Source: Procambarus clarkii
Lineage: Eukaryota; Arthropoda; Malacostraca; Decapoda; Cambaridae
Length of the DNA stretch: 64,000 nt
Assembly: GCF_040958095.1 (NCBI RefSeq)
Contig: NC_091173.1
Span: 15,687,530 to 15,751,529 of the forward strand
Direction: 5' to 3'
In this document: one piece after another, positions 8,801 through 20,800 of the stretch
Position numbering within the stretch: the stretch's first letter is position 1
How the letters are laid out: each line of letters begins with the position of its first letter
Translations under genes and position numbers: made by a program
Notes under the pieces: generated by a model
What the model was told of the DNA's origin: nothing
Seen by the model: only the letters and a program-made list of their open reading frames with translations
The model's database searches: none

Positions 8801-11800
8801 TTAGTAGTAACAAAATAATTAAATTTTTTCAGACCATGTTAATGAACAGGTAACTTGTATAATTTTACAACAGCATAAATACATGTATAACTTGGCTACA
8901 ATGACTTAATAACATTAATATATATGCTTATATCCGGTAACTAAATAGAACATGGTCTGAAGAACGCGGAATCCTTATTAACTATTGGTACAAGTAAGGC
9001 AAACGTTTAACATAATTTTTTAAGTAGAATCGGGGCTTAAAGAGTAGCATATAGTGGCCTAACACATGACATAAATAATGTGGCAAATCCCAGACATAAT
9101 GTGAAATGGTAAATTACTAGTAGCTGTAGAATACACCTATAGGACAAATTTAACAATACTCTTACAAGTGAGAGTAAGTAGCTGCGGACAGCGTAATACT
9201 TAGGGGCCGGCGCTGCACCCCCACTCGCAGAGCCAGCTGGCCGGACCCCCCCCCCCCCGAAGGGCGAGTGCCAGCTGTCCGCGGAATTGGTTTGGATTGA
9301 TGTCCAAAAAGCTTGGGAAGGATGATGTGAGGAAAAAAGATGGGGCGATGAAATTCTTGGAAGAGGATTTGGATGTGGAGAGAGGAGGCTTGAAATTTCG
9401 GTGGCCCGTCCACCTTGGATTGGAGATGTTTTTTTTTTTTTTTTTTTTCAGCAAAGCCTGTAGCTTAAGTTCTTCTTGGGCGGCAGGAGGCTAGTGGTGG
9501 GGCAGGGTGATGTCGTCCTGGTTCACTTGAGGTGGTCTGTCTGGCTTGGAGGAGGCGTCGTCCTTATTGAGGTGGTGAGAGGAAAGTTCACTGTTGCTTG
9601 TTGTTATCTTGACCACGAGGTATTCGCATGTACTTCCCAAATGACATCGGCGTTATTGGTGTTCCTGTCGGGTCTTCATCTTCTTCCAGGAAGGTCACTT
9701 GTTCCCTCTTGAAGTCGTATTTAGGGTCGACGTATTCACTCTCCAGAGCGCAGAGGTCAACATAATGTTCCACGGTCTCGTGGTGGACAAACACAGGGTA
9801 AGGAAAGCAGGTCTTGAGCTGGTTGATGATCCTGTTGCATTCTAAGGCAATGACCATTCTTGTGCTTCGATTGCTGTTGAAAGTGCCATCGTGAATGAGG
9901 TAAATCCATAGTAGGGCTTTTTCTTGCTTGATTTGCTTGGGTTTAGGTCGAAGTCTGGGGCCTCATATGTGACGGTCTCAGCCGAGGTAGATGGAAACAA
10001 TGGTGATCCTAGGAACTTGGTTGGTTGGCCTGGTGTGGACGTCTGTGTAGCAGGAGCAGAAGCGTTGGGAAGCACTGGCAATAATGTAGCTTGGATATCG
10101 AAGCTTGCCGGCTGATTGTTTGTTGGGTTGGCAGTCACTGTTTATTTATTTCATCTAGTCGTACGTGGCAGTCCATGGAGACGGTGATGTGATCTCCGCA
10201 ATTGAGGCACCGTTTGTTGGGTGTCCTTGACTGTAGCAGCAGTCAGAGCCGTGTTTTCTGGTGTTGATGGTACCAGGATCCTGGGTGGCGGTGTAGACAC
10301 TCGTGTGGCTGACGAATATGTTTCGTTCAGCCAAGTAGCGACGGTTAGGAGTGATGATCAGGTTGTAGTTTCGTAGGGCGTCCTGGTGTTCTGGTGCAAA
10401 CAGTTGCTCCAGAGCTTGCGCGCTTGAATAGAGGAGTACAGCGCCGTCAGCATCGTCACGGATGTCCAACGGGGCTGCATTCGTGATGTCGACGATTTTC
10501 TTTAGAAATTGGGGTCCGGTGTAGTATGTTTCTTCACGAAACCGGACCTTTATGCGGTAAATCATGGCTCTAATCGTTGCTGCCCAATGTTTACCCACCC
10601 GGCAGTGCTGGGTGCAGAGAGCCTGATCTAGGGTTTCGGTCGTCTGCTTTATTTTGTTTATTTTCGTGCCTTTTATCTGGCCGCTGAATGTTTTCAATGT
10701 GGAAGCGTGATGACATCTTGCCTGACATATGAGTGAAAAACGTCACGCCTCCATCGTCCGACGGCCTTAATTGTTTCCTGCACATGCCCGTTAATGTGAC
10801 AGCTGCATGGCCCGTCCAATCCGTAAAGAATGTGGGGCGTAGTCATTGTGAGGGCGCAGGCCACGTAAGGGGCATCAGCGTGTAGGGCGTTGACTTCTCA
10901 TCTGACGTTGGGGGCCGTGCCACCAGGAATGGCGTAGCCGAAAGTTCTGCGTCGCGGGGTATCATGGAGTTTTTCCTTGTCTGCGTCCACGTCCGTGCCC
11001 GTACACCCGTTACCTCTGCCATTAAAAAAAAACAGTCAGGAATTTCCAGTACTGAAAAAAGGTACAGAGTCGGGCGTACATGGCTGGTAAATGCTGCTAG
11101 GTAAGCAGCATCCTGGAAGTGACCAATGTAGCCCCGTCTGGTGCATGTGTATACAATGCGGGCGTCTTGATGTCTGCGTGTTGTGGGCGTATTACCTCGT
11201 GCATGCCTCGCGTGCTATGCCCCGCCACGCCAGGACATCCTCGTGTCGCCGTTATCGCTGTATCCCGCCCTTGCAGAGACTAGCCCAGTGAGGTTGACCC
11301 CAGGGCGGGTGAGTAGGACCTGCGTGTGCCAATCCGTGCCGTCCGTCGGGAGTGTTCATCGTGCGCGATCCTATGTTCTCCGTCCATGAGGTATTCCCCG
11401 ATGGTCTGTAGTCGATGATTGATTGATGAAGATTAAGCCACCCAAGAGGTGGCACGGGCATGAATAGCCCGTAAGTGGTGGCCCTTTCGAGCCATTACCA
11501 GTATCAAAAGATGACACTGGAGATCTGTGGAGGCGCAACTGCACCCTGCGTGACGGGAGATGTCTCCCTTGTGAATATAAACATTGGAACGCTGAACATT
11601 GGAAGGGGAGGAGGGTGGGAAAATTTTTTCTAAGACTTGTGAAGCGGAGCGAGGCTGGAACAAGAAAGAACGCATGACCCCTCCTCTGTGCTATATATAT
11701 AGGCCCCCCCGCGGCGCTCCGCGCGCTGCGGATCGCGCTGTGCAACTGTCTTCTCCTCCATCAGAAATTCCTCCGCATTCCTACATAATGCAGCGGTTAT

Positions 11801-14800
11801 TAACAGAATCTAAGCAGCATCAAAAGAAAATATGGTCTCTTAACCCTTTTCATAATAGCAGTTTTGATATCAGTACTAATGAACTGTCTTCCACAGAGTG
11901 ATAGTGTTAAAAAAAAAAAGAGGAAAATATGTTGGAAATTACTTAATAATTTGGGTTTTGCTGCAACTTGCTCCATAATCTGGATTTTTTACATAAATAG
12001 TTTTTGAGAAAAGAGCTAGTGGGTGAATTTGGTCACATGTTTAGACAAAGCAGTTATATGAATGATCGGTTTGTGAAAGGTGCACTGCATTGCATTACCC
12101 ATTTTCTTTTGGATATCAGTGGTTCAGTCCAGTATATAGCAGCTGAATTAAATAATTATTATAATAATAATTCATTATGTAGTGGCACAGGCAGCCAGAG
12201 TGTATTCATACACGTTAGACTTATATCGAGCCTCCCCCCCCCCCCCATGTCGAATTATTGACTCCGTCCAAGATACAACCCCACAAGAAGCTGACTAACT
12301 CCTGGGTACCTATATACTGCTAGGAGAAAAGAGGTATTAGGTGGTAGGAAATACACCCAACTATTTCTGACCTGCCCGAGGTACAAACCTGGAATTCTCG
12401 ATTGTGCATTGGACAAGGAAATATTATCCATCTTGGAAGTGAAAGTTCTATAAAGTGAAGAACAAGAATGGCTTGGCATTTAAATGGTGATGGTGGAAAA
12501 TTACTTAAGAGGATCAATATGGAAACAAGGAAGACTGGAGTATTAAAGCAGTGGTTGGCACGGTCGAGTCGCAGCTGAAAGGTCCTTGGTTTGATTTCTA
12601 TATTAGGAAAAAAAGTGATTGGGCAATGTTTCCTTTCATGTGATGGCTTTGTTCAGCTAGGAATAAATAAGTGTCCTGGAGTTAGGCAGCTATTGTAGGC
12701 TACATCTTGGGAAGGTCAGAAAGTGCCTCAGATCCCTCAATAAACATAAAGGCTTCTGGTTCCTCGACTGTGGGAAACTACAAACTGAATTCATATCAAA
12801 ATACTGTACAGTACTCTCTGAAAACATGACATTTGAACATATATATAAACTAATAGAGTAAACGGGGGAAAAATAGTTTTAATACAATTTGATATGGCTG
12901 TATTGTACTGTATTGTAACTATGGCAGTGCTTCTATTAACCATCAACAAAGTTTAAAAATAATGTACTGTAACTGCTTTGATAAATTTCCTATGTTTGTA
13001 ATTACAGTACTATGTTATTTTTTAAATTTTGCAAGTCTTCACCGTGTTCCATGCCTATTATTTTCTCACATACTATAACATAAGGAAAGTAGAGTAATGG
13101 ATATTTAGCACACCACTCCACATCACTTCATAGATACCTTCAGTTGTCTTGGTGTCTGTAATCAGTGTTTGTTCCAAGATGATTAACTGTTCATTATAAT
13201 GAAAATGTCATGCTGTTAAGATCATAAGCAAAGTAGTAGTACTTATTCCAGTGGGAATAAGTTGGTATATTTATTACATACTGGCACATGGTATTTATTT
13301 TACAGTTATCAAGTATTAAAATGGTGTTAAGAAACGTGTACACTGATCAACCAGTACAAAAGTTTTCCAATATTTCATGTTACAACACTTGTGGTTCACT
13401 TCCATCTTTTCAGGAATGAGTATCTACTTATGCTATGTTCTTAGTTTATTCAATTTTCCTGCATAATTTTATATTGTGATTGTAATGATCATTTGCTTAT
13501 TTCAGGTAGAACACAATACGGCAGCTAGCATGCAGACATTAGTTAAGTTAGACTCGCTGAAGGGTCGCTTGGTGGCATCTTCTCAAGCACTTAGAGAAGC
13601 AGACAACTGGACCACTCTTTCTACAGATATTGAGGAGGTATGAAGCAAAAAATTTGCTTACCATTATGTTCCTAGTTTATGAGGAAGTCAATTCATGGAT
13701 ATCTTCACTGGAGTGGACAGATCAGCATGCCATGAGTGCATATTTATATAATCAACTGGCTATTTTACTCCAAAATAATTTGACTATTCTCATTTAGTAT
13801 TTTTCTGGGGGGAGCCCCTTCAGCTCCCCGGAGCTTACTAGACTGATATGCTAATGTCAGACTTTGGCATCAGTCATGTGTATGGAGTTCTATGGGCCTA
13901 CCGGGGACCACGAGCCAGAACCTGGCCCCCCTCAGAATAGGCAAGGGGAGCAATGGCCTATAGAAATCCCCGTGTGGTTAGAAGCATTCTATGTCTGCCA
14001 TCGACCCGGCTCCCCCTTTCCCCTCCTGGGGAGGGGGGGAGCTGCGCAGACAGCCATGCGGCAACGTGTGATGTCATGATCGTTTGCTCGTTTCTTTTAG
14101 GGGAGTTCTATCCACTTGTTTGGCTTGTGGTAGCAATTTTCACTAGAATAGGGGTTTGTTTTAGGATGTGGGGGGGGGGGGGGAGATGTTACTGTTTGGA
14201 AGGGGAGTCCACTTCCATTATAACATCAGGCAATGATGACATTTCTGGGGTACACTCTCTCTTATACAATATTTTGCAGGCATACCACTAGGACCTGGTT
14301 GTGACTCACTACTTGTCTTACTAAGAATATATCTATAGATACTTGCTTTTTCTCTATGTTTTAACATTTGTCTGTAGTCAGACCTCACATTATCTCACTA
14401 TGAATGATCTTTTGTTTTTCTTCTATCATCATACTCACATTTGTTTTCTTAGGTTGAACCTTACCACTGACTTTCTTGGGATTTATGGCATGATATATAA
14501 TACTTTTATGTTCAGAAACCGAAAAAACAGAAAAACAACGAAATTCATTACAAAGAATTCAAGCACGATTGTCACTAAGCGGGAGACATTGGTAAACTGA
14601 AGTTCACCTCGCCCTTGCCACCAGGAATCACACACTCGGGTGACCCATACGTGTACAGTATCAACAAAACTCCCCAAGTGAGGCAAAACTCGCAAACGAA
14701 GTCAAATTTTTAGAAGAAATTGAGCTCGTAAACAGAAAAATTTGTAAAGTGGGGCATTTGTAAACACAGAATCCACTGTACTATTAATCCTCTAAAATAA

Positions 14801-17800
14801 AAATTAATTTACTAAAATATTATACTGGGAAACTTTAAATTAGTCCACACCACCTCAACTTCAATCATTGCTTTCTTTTAAACTACAAAGAGAATCCTGT
14901 CTCCCATACCTGTCTCCCATACATTTTTTAACACAGAATAATGTACCTAGTGTTGCCTATAGTCTCTGGATAAACCGTCATCTTGATAGTAACATCACTA
15001 ATTAAATGTGTAATTAACACAAATTTGGTTGCCATTTGTTGTGGAGGCAAGGTCTGAGTTTGACTCCTTTGTTTCCAGTACCCCTTCCTCTGGCTCCTCT
15101 CCTTAGTAATAGTGGTGTGCCCTAAACTTTCTGTATGATAACTTGCCAATCCCTGCTGGGTAACTCTCACTACCTATGACTCCTCCAATGGTCACTTGAG
15201 AGCTTAGACCAGAAACAGAAAAATTGCTAATGAAGGTAAATCAATACTGGTTGCTACACTGTTTTCCTTGCAGATGTTAGTTTGAAGTTGTCTTCTTTTG
15301 AGTTCAATTTCTGCTACATGGATTTCTTTTTCTCAAGATTGTCAGATTTTTTACCCTGGGCTGCTCCCTGGGATAGTACATACACTTCCACTTGTGACTG
15401 CTGCTTCATTATTGGATGGGCCACACCATAACTGGTTACTCTAGGATGTATCATCAGGACTGTGGGGCTAGTGAACCCTCATCCTCTATCCAGTTAATCA
15501 GGTCTAGGCAGGCTTCTAAACAATTCTCTCCTTTTCTTTTGCATTCTGCTGCTTGTGGAGGCACAAGACATTTTAAGACAATGACTTTAAAATGTCATTG
15601 TCTTAAATGTGAACTTGATGGCTATATAATGGGGGACAGTGGCAACATGACTGATCCTTCCCAACAACCAATGAACACAAAGTGAGCTCTGTGGCTTGCT
15701 TCCTGCCAAAGCGAATTTACGAATAATGAATCGTTCATCACTGATTGGCTGGTGTTTTTCTCAACTCATTGCCTGTAATAATTGATACAAAAGGGGTAAG
15801 TTTCTAGAATGCCTAAGATTTCACCATTTTATTAGTTGCCACACAGTAAATTTAATAAAATGAATATACATGGTTTTTAATGCATTAAATCTTAGCCAAT
15901 AAAGTAAAATGTCCTACATTGAGCTACTGTATGAATTAAAGAACTGAGATGAGGACAATGAGTGTGTGTCGTATATTTGTGATGCATTTTTGTTACCAAT
16001 ATTGTAGTCCTTGCAGCATTGTCCAACATAAATGCTGAATTACCTTCCAATGACCAAAGGTGTCCTGGTTCTTTGAATGCAACAATCACACACACTGGTC
16101 TAGTGGCTGCAGGAGGAAAGATGAGTTGGGATGCTGGAAAAAATGCCTCCATGTTAGGATGGGCCAACTATAGACAGTGGGTAACCATATGCATTGTCTA
16201 CAATGATAAACAAACCTGGTAAATACTGTAGTCTCAAATAAGAGACTGTGTTTACCCTACAAAGGTGGCACGTGGAAACAAAGCGGGCCTGTGATCACAG
16301 CAGATTAGTGCAGTGTATGTCTTGCCATATTGCAACAATGGCTAATTACAAATAACTAAAACAATGAAACTAAATCTATGCATAGCAAGAGCTTGCTGTA
16401 CCTGCTATGACAGGATGCTGAAATAACAAAGCTTGATGTGAAAGAGATCACTATAAATGGATGAAGCCCTAATTCAAAAATATAAATTAACAAAATTTTC
16501 TCGTGCCTCCCTCGGCACAATTTAACCCTGCAGGGATTCTTGAACTTTTCCTATAGCATATTGTATGTTTCCATGCCTAACTGCACAAGTTATATCCAAG
16601 AAAATAGTGGAATCTAGTAACATGAAGGAGCAGTTGAATGATGGGGCTCAAAAAAAATAACTGTCACAAAGCCCAAATTCTTGTTATAAAGAATATAAAG
16701 AACTATAAGAAAAATGAGCAGGTAATAATTGGTGACCGAGACTGAATGCAATGGAGGAATGTAAAGAGATTTGTGGTGTAGTTTATAATTCTGAAAACTC
16801 TGTAATATAAACAATGAGGAAAGAGTGACTAACAAGTGGTTTAAGATAATTTTGATGTTTTGGTTATTAATATTACCTAAAAAAAAAAAATTTTGCCTTT
16901 TTTAATTTGTTAAAATGTTTCTCATTTATAGGTAATGGACAGTGGTGATATTGATGCCATTGCTAGCAAGTTGGTGGCATTGCAGAACTGCCTTGGCATT
17001 TTGACTCATGTACCGGATTATGAGGATCGTGTGGCACACCTAGAAGGCCTTAAAGTTAGACTTGAAGCTCTGGCAAGCCCACATATTGTTGCAGCATTTA
17101 CACAGCACAATCTTGGTTAGTATACTGTTGTAATACCCCCACATATCCTTAGGATATTTATGGTTTTCAAATTTTTAGGTATTGGTTTGGTGTTAGGTCT
17201 CCCAATTATTATTTTTGTTATTTGTACAGTATTGTTTGCCATTTCAGAGGAATCGGTAAAGTATGCACGACTCTTAAAATCCTTGGGGCGTGTTAGTCAA
17301 TTGGAAAGCTATTATCACAAGTGTGAAATCGGTCAGCTTGGAACTGCATGGCGTGGAGGAGTAGAAGGGTCTCATCTAAGTGGTCCTCCCACGTGGCTCA
17401 CGTCCTTCTATGACAAAATAGCTCTGCTGACATCACAACAGGTAGACGAGTTGTGTGCGGTATTTATATTATCAGTACAGCTGTACCTCTGTATCTCATA
17501 AACTGAATTATCTGCCCTTGTAAAATCTGAAAATTATTTAATAATTTGTTCTGTTTTTACTTGTTATTTCAGCTTAAAACATATTCCTTTTAATTATTTT
17601 AAGCTGATTGCAGCACATAGTAATAGGCTGTGTGAAATTGGTATATCATCCACCTGCAGTATAGGAGTTGGAGAATTGGGCTTAGTCCATCTTTCCAAAT
17701 TATTTATAACTAAATCCAAAAATAGCCTTATTCTTTTCTAATATGTACTGTATAGTATCCTATTTTAGCTTTAGTATTTATTCCTGTCTTTTGTCATGGC

Positions 17801-20800
17801 TGACGACTCCTCATTCTACAAAGGTAGGAAATATGGCAATAATGATGCATGGATTAATTATGTTATGTTATGTTAATCCATTAATGCATGGATTAAATTA
17901 ACTATGTTCAGTAATTCTGCTAGTAAAGAAATACTGTACCTGTATACATGTGCAGTAGGTGCCATTTTTTATCTATAGATAATTCATTTTTAATTGTATG
18001 TGTGAAATTGTGTGCGTGCATGTGTGAGATTGCATATGTGCACTGGCGGGTGCACATGTACACACACGTGACATTTATTTTTAGTAAAATATAAATACAG
18101 TGGTAGCTTCATTTACAAATTTAATCTGTTCCCAGAGAAGGGTCGTAACTCGAAACTAATTTTCCCATAAGAAATAATGTAAAGTGAATTAATCTCTTCC
18201 ACACTCCCCAAAACATTAACTTCAAAATACTTTTCATACATAACACACACACACACACACACATTTTGTACTATAGTATGTACAAGTTATAGCTTACCTT
18301 TATTGATGACTCTTGTTGGTGTATGGAAGACGGTGAAGAAGAAGGGAGGAGGAGAGGTGTTGCTGTTTGGATGGGAGTTTCCTTACATTATAACATCAGG
18401 CAGTTTAGATGAGATACTATTTATTCCGAGAAACTTTCTATTGTATATACGGGAAGAATGCGCAGAAAATGTTAGATATTGTGGAAATGTGACGAGAAGG
18501 TGTGTGCACAGGTGCGGTGGTGTGGCCAAGTGTTTACGGGATCGGATGCCAATCTCTTGCTCTCCCAACTAGTGGCATCAACCCTTACTTCACTCGACCC
18601 ACCTGTCTGTCAGGTGATTGCTGCAGCTACCAAGCAGCAAGAGGAACCACTTACTTTCCTAATATCTGTAAAAATTGCAGGGGATCAGTTTTTAAAAGAT
18701 ATTGAATCAACTCTTGGAACAGCAAAACCAGGTTGGTAAAAAAAATAAATTACTATTTGCTGAAGTAAATTGATTTATGGTAGTCCTTTGTATTCATTAA
18801 TGTTAGATAAAGTGAAATGGTAAAGAGATTGTGGAAATATTGCAGTGTAAGTCATATTCATTTTGCAGCTGAAAATGTTTATAAAGTAATACATATTTGT
18901 CGTTTCCATATAATTAGCCACTTTATTTTCTATATGAATTGTTTACTAGGTCACATCCAATATTGCTTTTGCAAGGCTCCAACTATTTCTTGTAATGTTG
19001 AGTCCATCTACAAAATTCATCACAAACATGATTGGAGCCATATTAAGAGTTACCATTCATACCTTACTATTTCTGATGTCTGTGGGCTGATTTCAGTGAA
19101 ATGTTCATTTAAAGCTGTCATATGAAAGAGAGTGACCAAGAGGATCCATCTGTGAAGAGATTTAACTACATCTATTATATTTCCCATGCCCTAGCCTTGA
19201 AAATTCATTTTCAGTGGAAAATGGACCCATATTAGTTAACAAAAACTGGGAAATCTCAAAATTAAAATGATCCACAGAACTTGGTTTTTAAATATTCTCA
19301 ATAGTTTTCCCAAGGCTCCAACTATTTTTGTAATATTGTGCCCATCTACAAAAAAACAGATATGCTAGCCATTCAAAAGGCTTTGGAACATGCTCTTGCT
19401 GAACACCGGCAACATGTTATCATACATACAGATTCGAGAACCGCCATTGAAACCTTGCAACAAGAACACATATGTGATAACATACATCTGATCACAAATG
19501 TCATATCATTAATGCAAACATTCAAACGACAAGGCCGACAGGTACTTATCAACTGGGTGCCAAGTCATGTGGGAATAATAGGAAATGACATTGCAGACAA
19601 AGCTGCAAAACTTGCAACTAAGAGAAGAAATGTAGACATTTACATACCACAGAGTCTATCACAGATTAAGAAAGTAATTAGAAACAGAGCAATGCAAAAG
19701 ATGTACAGTGACCACAACACAGCAGTTGCAACTTCAGGATCTGCGGGTTGGTACGAGAATTAAACCAACTACGAACCACTTAGTTTGATGAAAGAGAGCA
19801 GTAGAGCAACATAAGTACACTTACATCGCGTCAGGCTTGGATACCCATGTACATGGGAAATAGGCTTACAGGTTCCAGAAGATGAGAGGAAATGTCAGCA
19901 CTGTGGAGAAATGCCCGACAGACCGCTGGAACATTATCTAACACAGTGCACAGTTACAAACCCATTAAGATTTCAACTTAGATTCAACAGAGCAGAAGTT
20001 GTTAAACACACATGGCAAAATCTTACTGAAGCGACCATACGAGTCATAAATACTCATACTCCACCCAAGTAAAACAGAAACAAGCAACACTTAGTGGGCC
20101 AGCCAGAGGCTTAGGGCCCGTGCAGGAATATCCCTGAAAAAAAAAATAAAAATGTGATTGGAGTCATATTTCAAAACGCCCAATGCAAAATTAGCTAAAT
20201 CGAGGTTTATTGAATCAAGGTTCCACTGTAATAAGAACAAATTTGAATCCATGTTAATTTTGCTTTTAATCCATAAGACATGAATTACCTTGATAAATGT
20301 CTGAAACCTCACTTCCTCCTTCCCCTCTAATGTCTTTTTATTAACATGTGAAGATAAATGAAATATCCAAGAGGATACATCATTTGACTTCTCTCTCATT
20401 ATGAATGTTATACAGGGCAGGAAGCATACTTCCAGTCTGAGAGGATAGCCGTGCAAGCAGTGTACAGTTCCCTGCAAGATCAGATTAGCAAATACCAGGA
20501 GTATGAGGAGGCACTGATGCTTTCTCATCTCATATCTGCTGGTAAATGCTAAAATGTCTGTTTTGTATTTAGTTTCTCTCTAAAACTGAAAAATGAATGT
20601 TGCAATTTATTTAAGATGAGTGTTCACTGTTACATGGTTATACTGTATGATATATGCTGTCTGCAATAAATACAAAAAAATATTTTCTTTGGTAGCCACT
20701 CTTTCATTTCAATAAGTATATTTTTGAGTGCTTGACATTAAGGTAGCTACCCCTTGGGCTATCACTGCCTCTGTGAGGTCATCTACAGTGCCTGGGAGCA

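Larger units (their letters stand above)
7998..11801 (-). mobile_element. Split-direct-repeat element, PAT/Ngaro (tyrosine-recombinase retrotransposon)-like, non-autonomous
   Basis: A 480-bp block A occurs at 7998-8477 and 8743-9222, identical by eye. A 212-bp block L occurs at 8533-8744 and 11590-11801, also identical by eye. Read on the minus strand the order is L1 - internal 2.4 kb - A1 - L2 - A2, which is the A1-ORF-B1-A2-B2 layout of PAT and Ngaro elements. L holds a TATA-like TATATATA next to a GC-rich stretch, and each A copy carries AATAAA on the minus strand near its outer end (plus TATTTATTTAATTTTTT). No target-site duplication is seen, which fits recombinase insertion. The interior has gag-like debris but no reverse transcriptase or recombinase that I can recognise. 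Alternative: a tandem dimer of a 745-bp unit whose second copy was split by an insertion. Confidence 0.55.

Noticed and set aside
9924-10115. Plus-strand frame within the split-repeat element
   Set aside because: Shadow of the minus-strand gag-like frame in GC-rich sequence.
7998-11801. Ordinary LTR retrotransposon
   Set aside because: The terminal blocks are not simple direct repeats: L is at one end and A at the other, with both also internal, and no target duplication was seen.
20091-20528. 145-codon minus-strand frame across COG7 exon 9
   Set aside because: Overlaps a real exon on the other strand and repeat ends; no recognisable domain.
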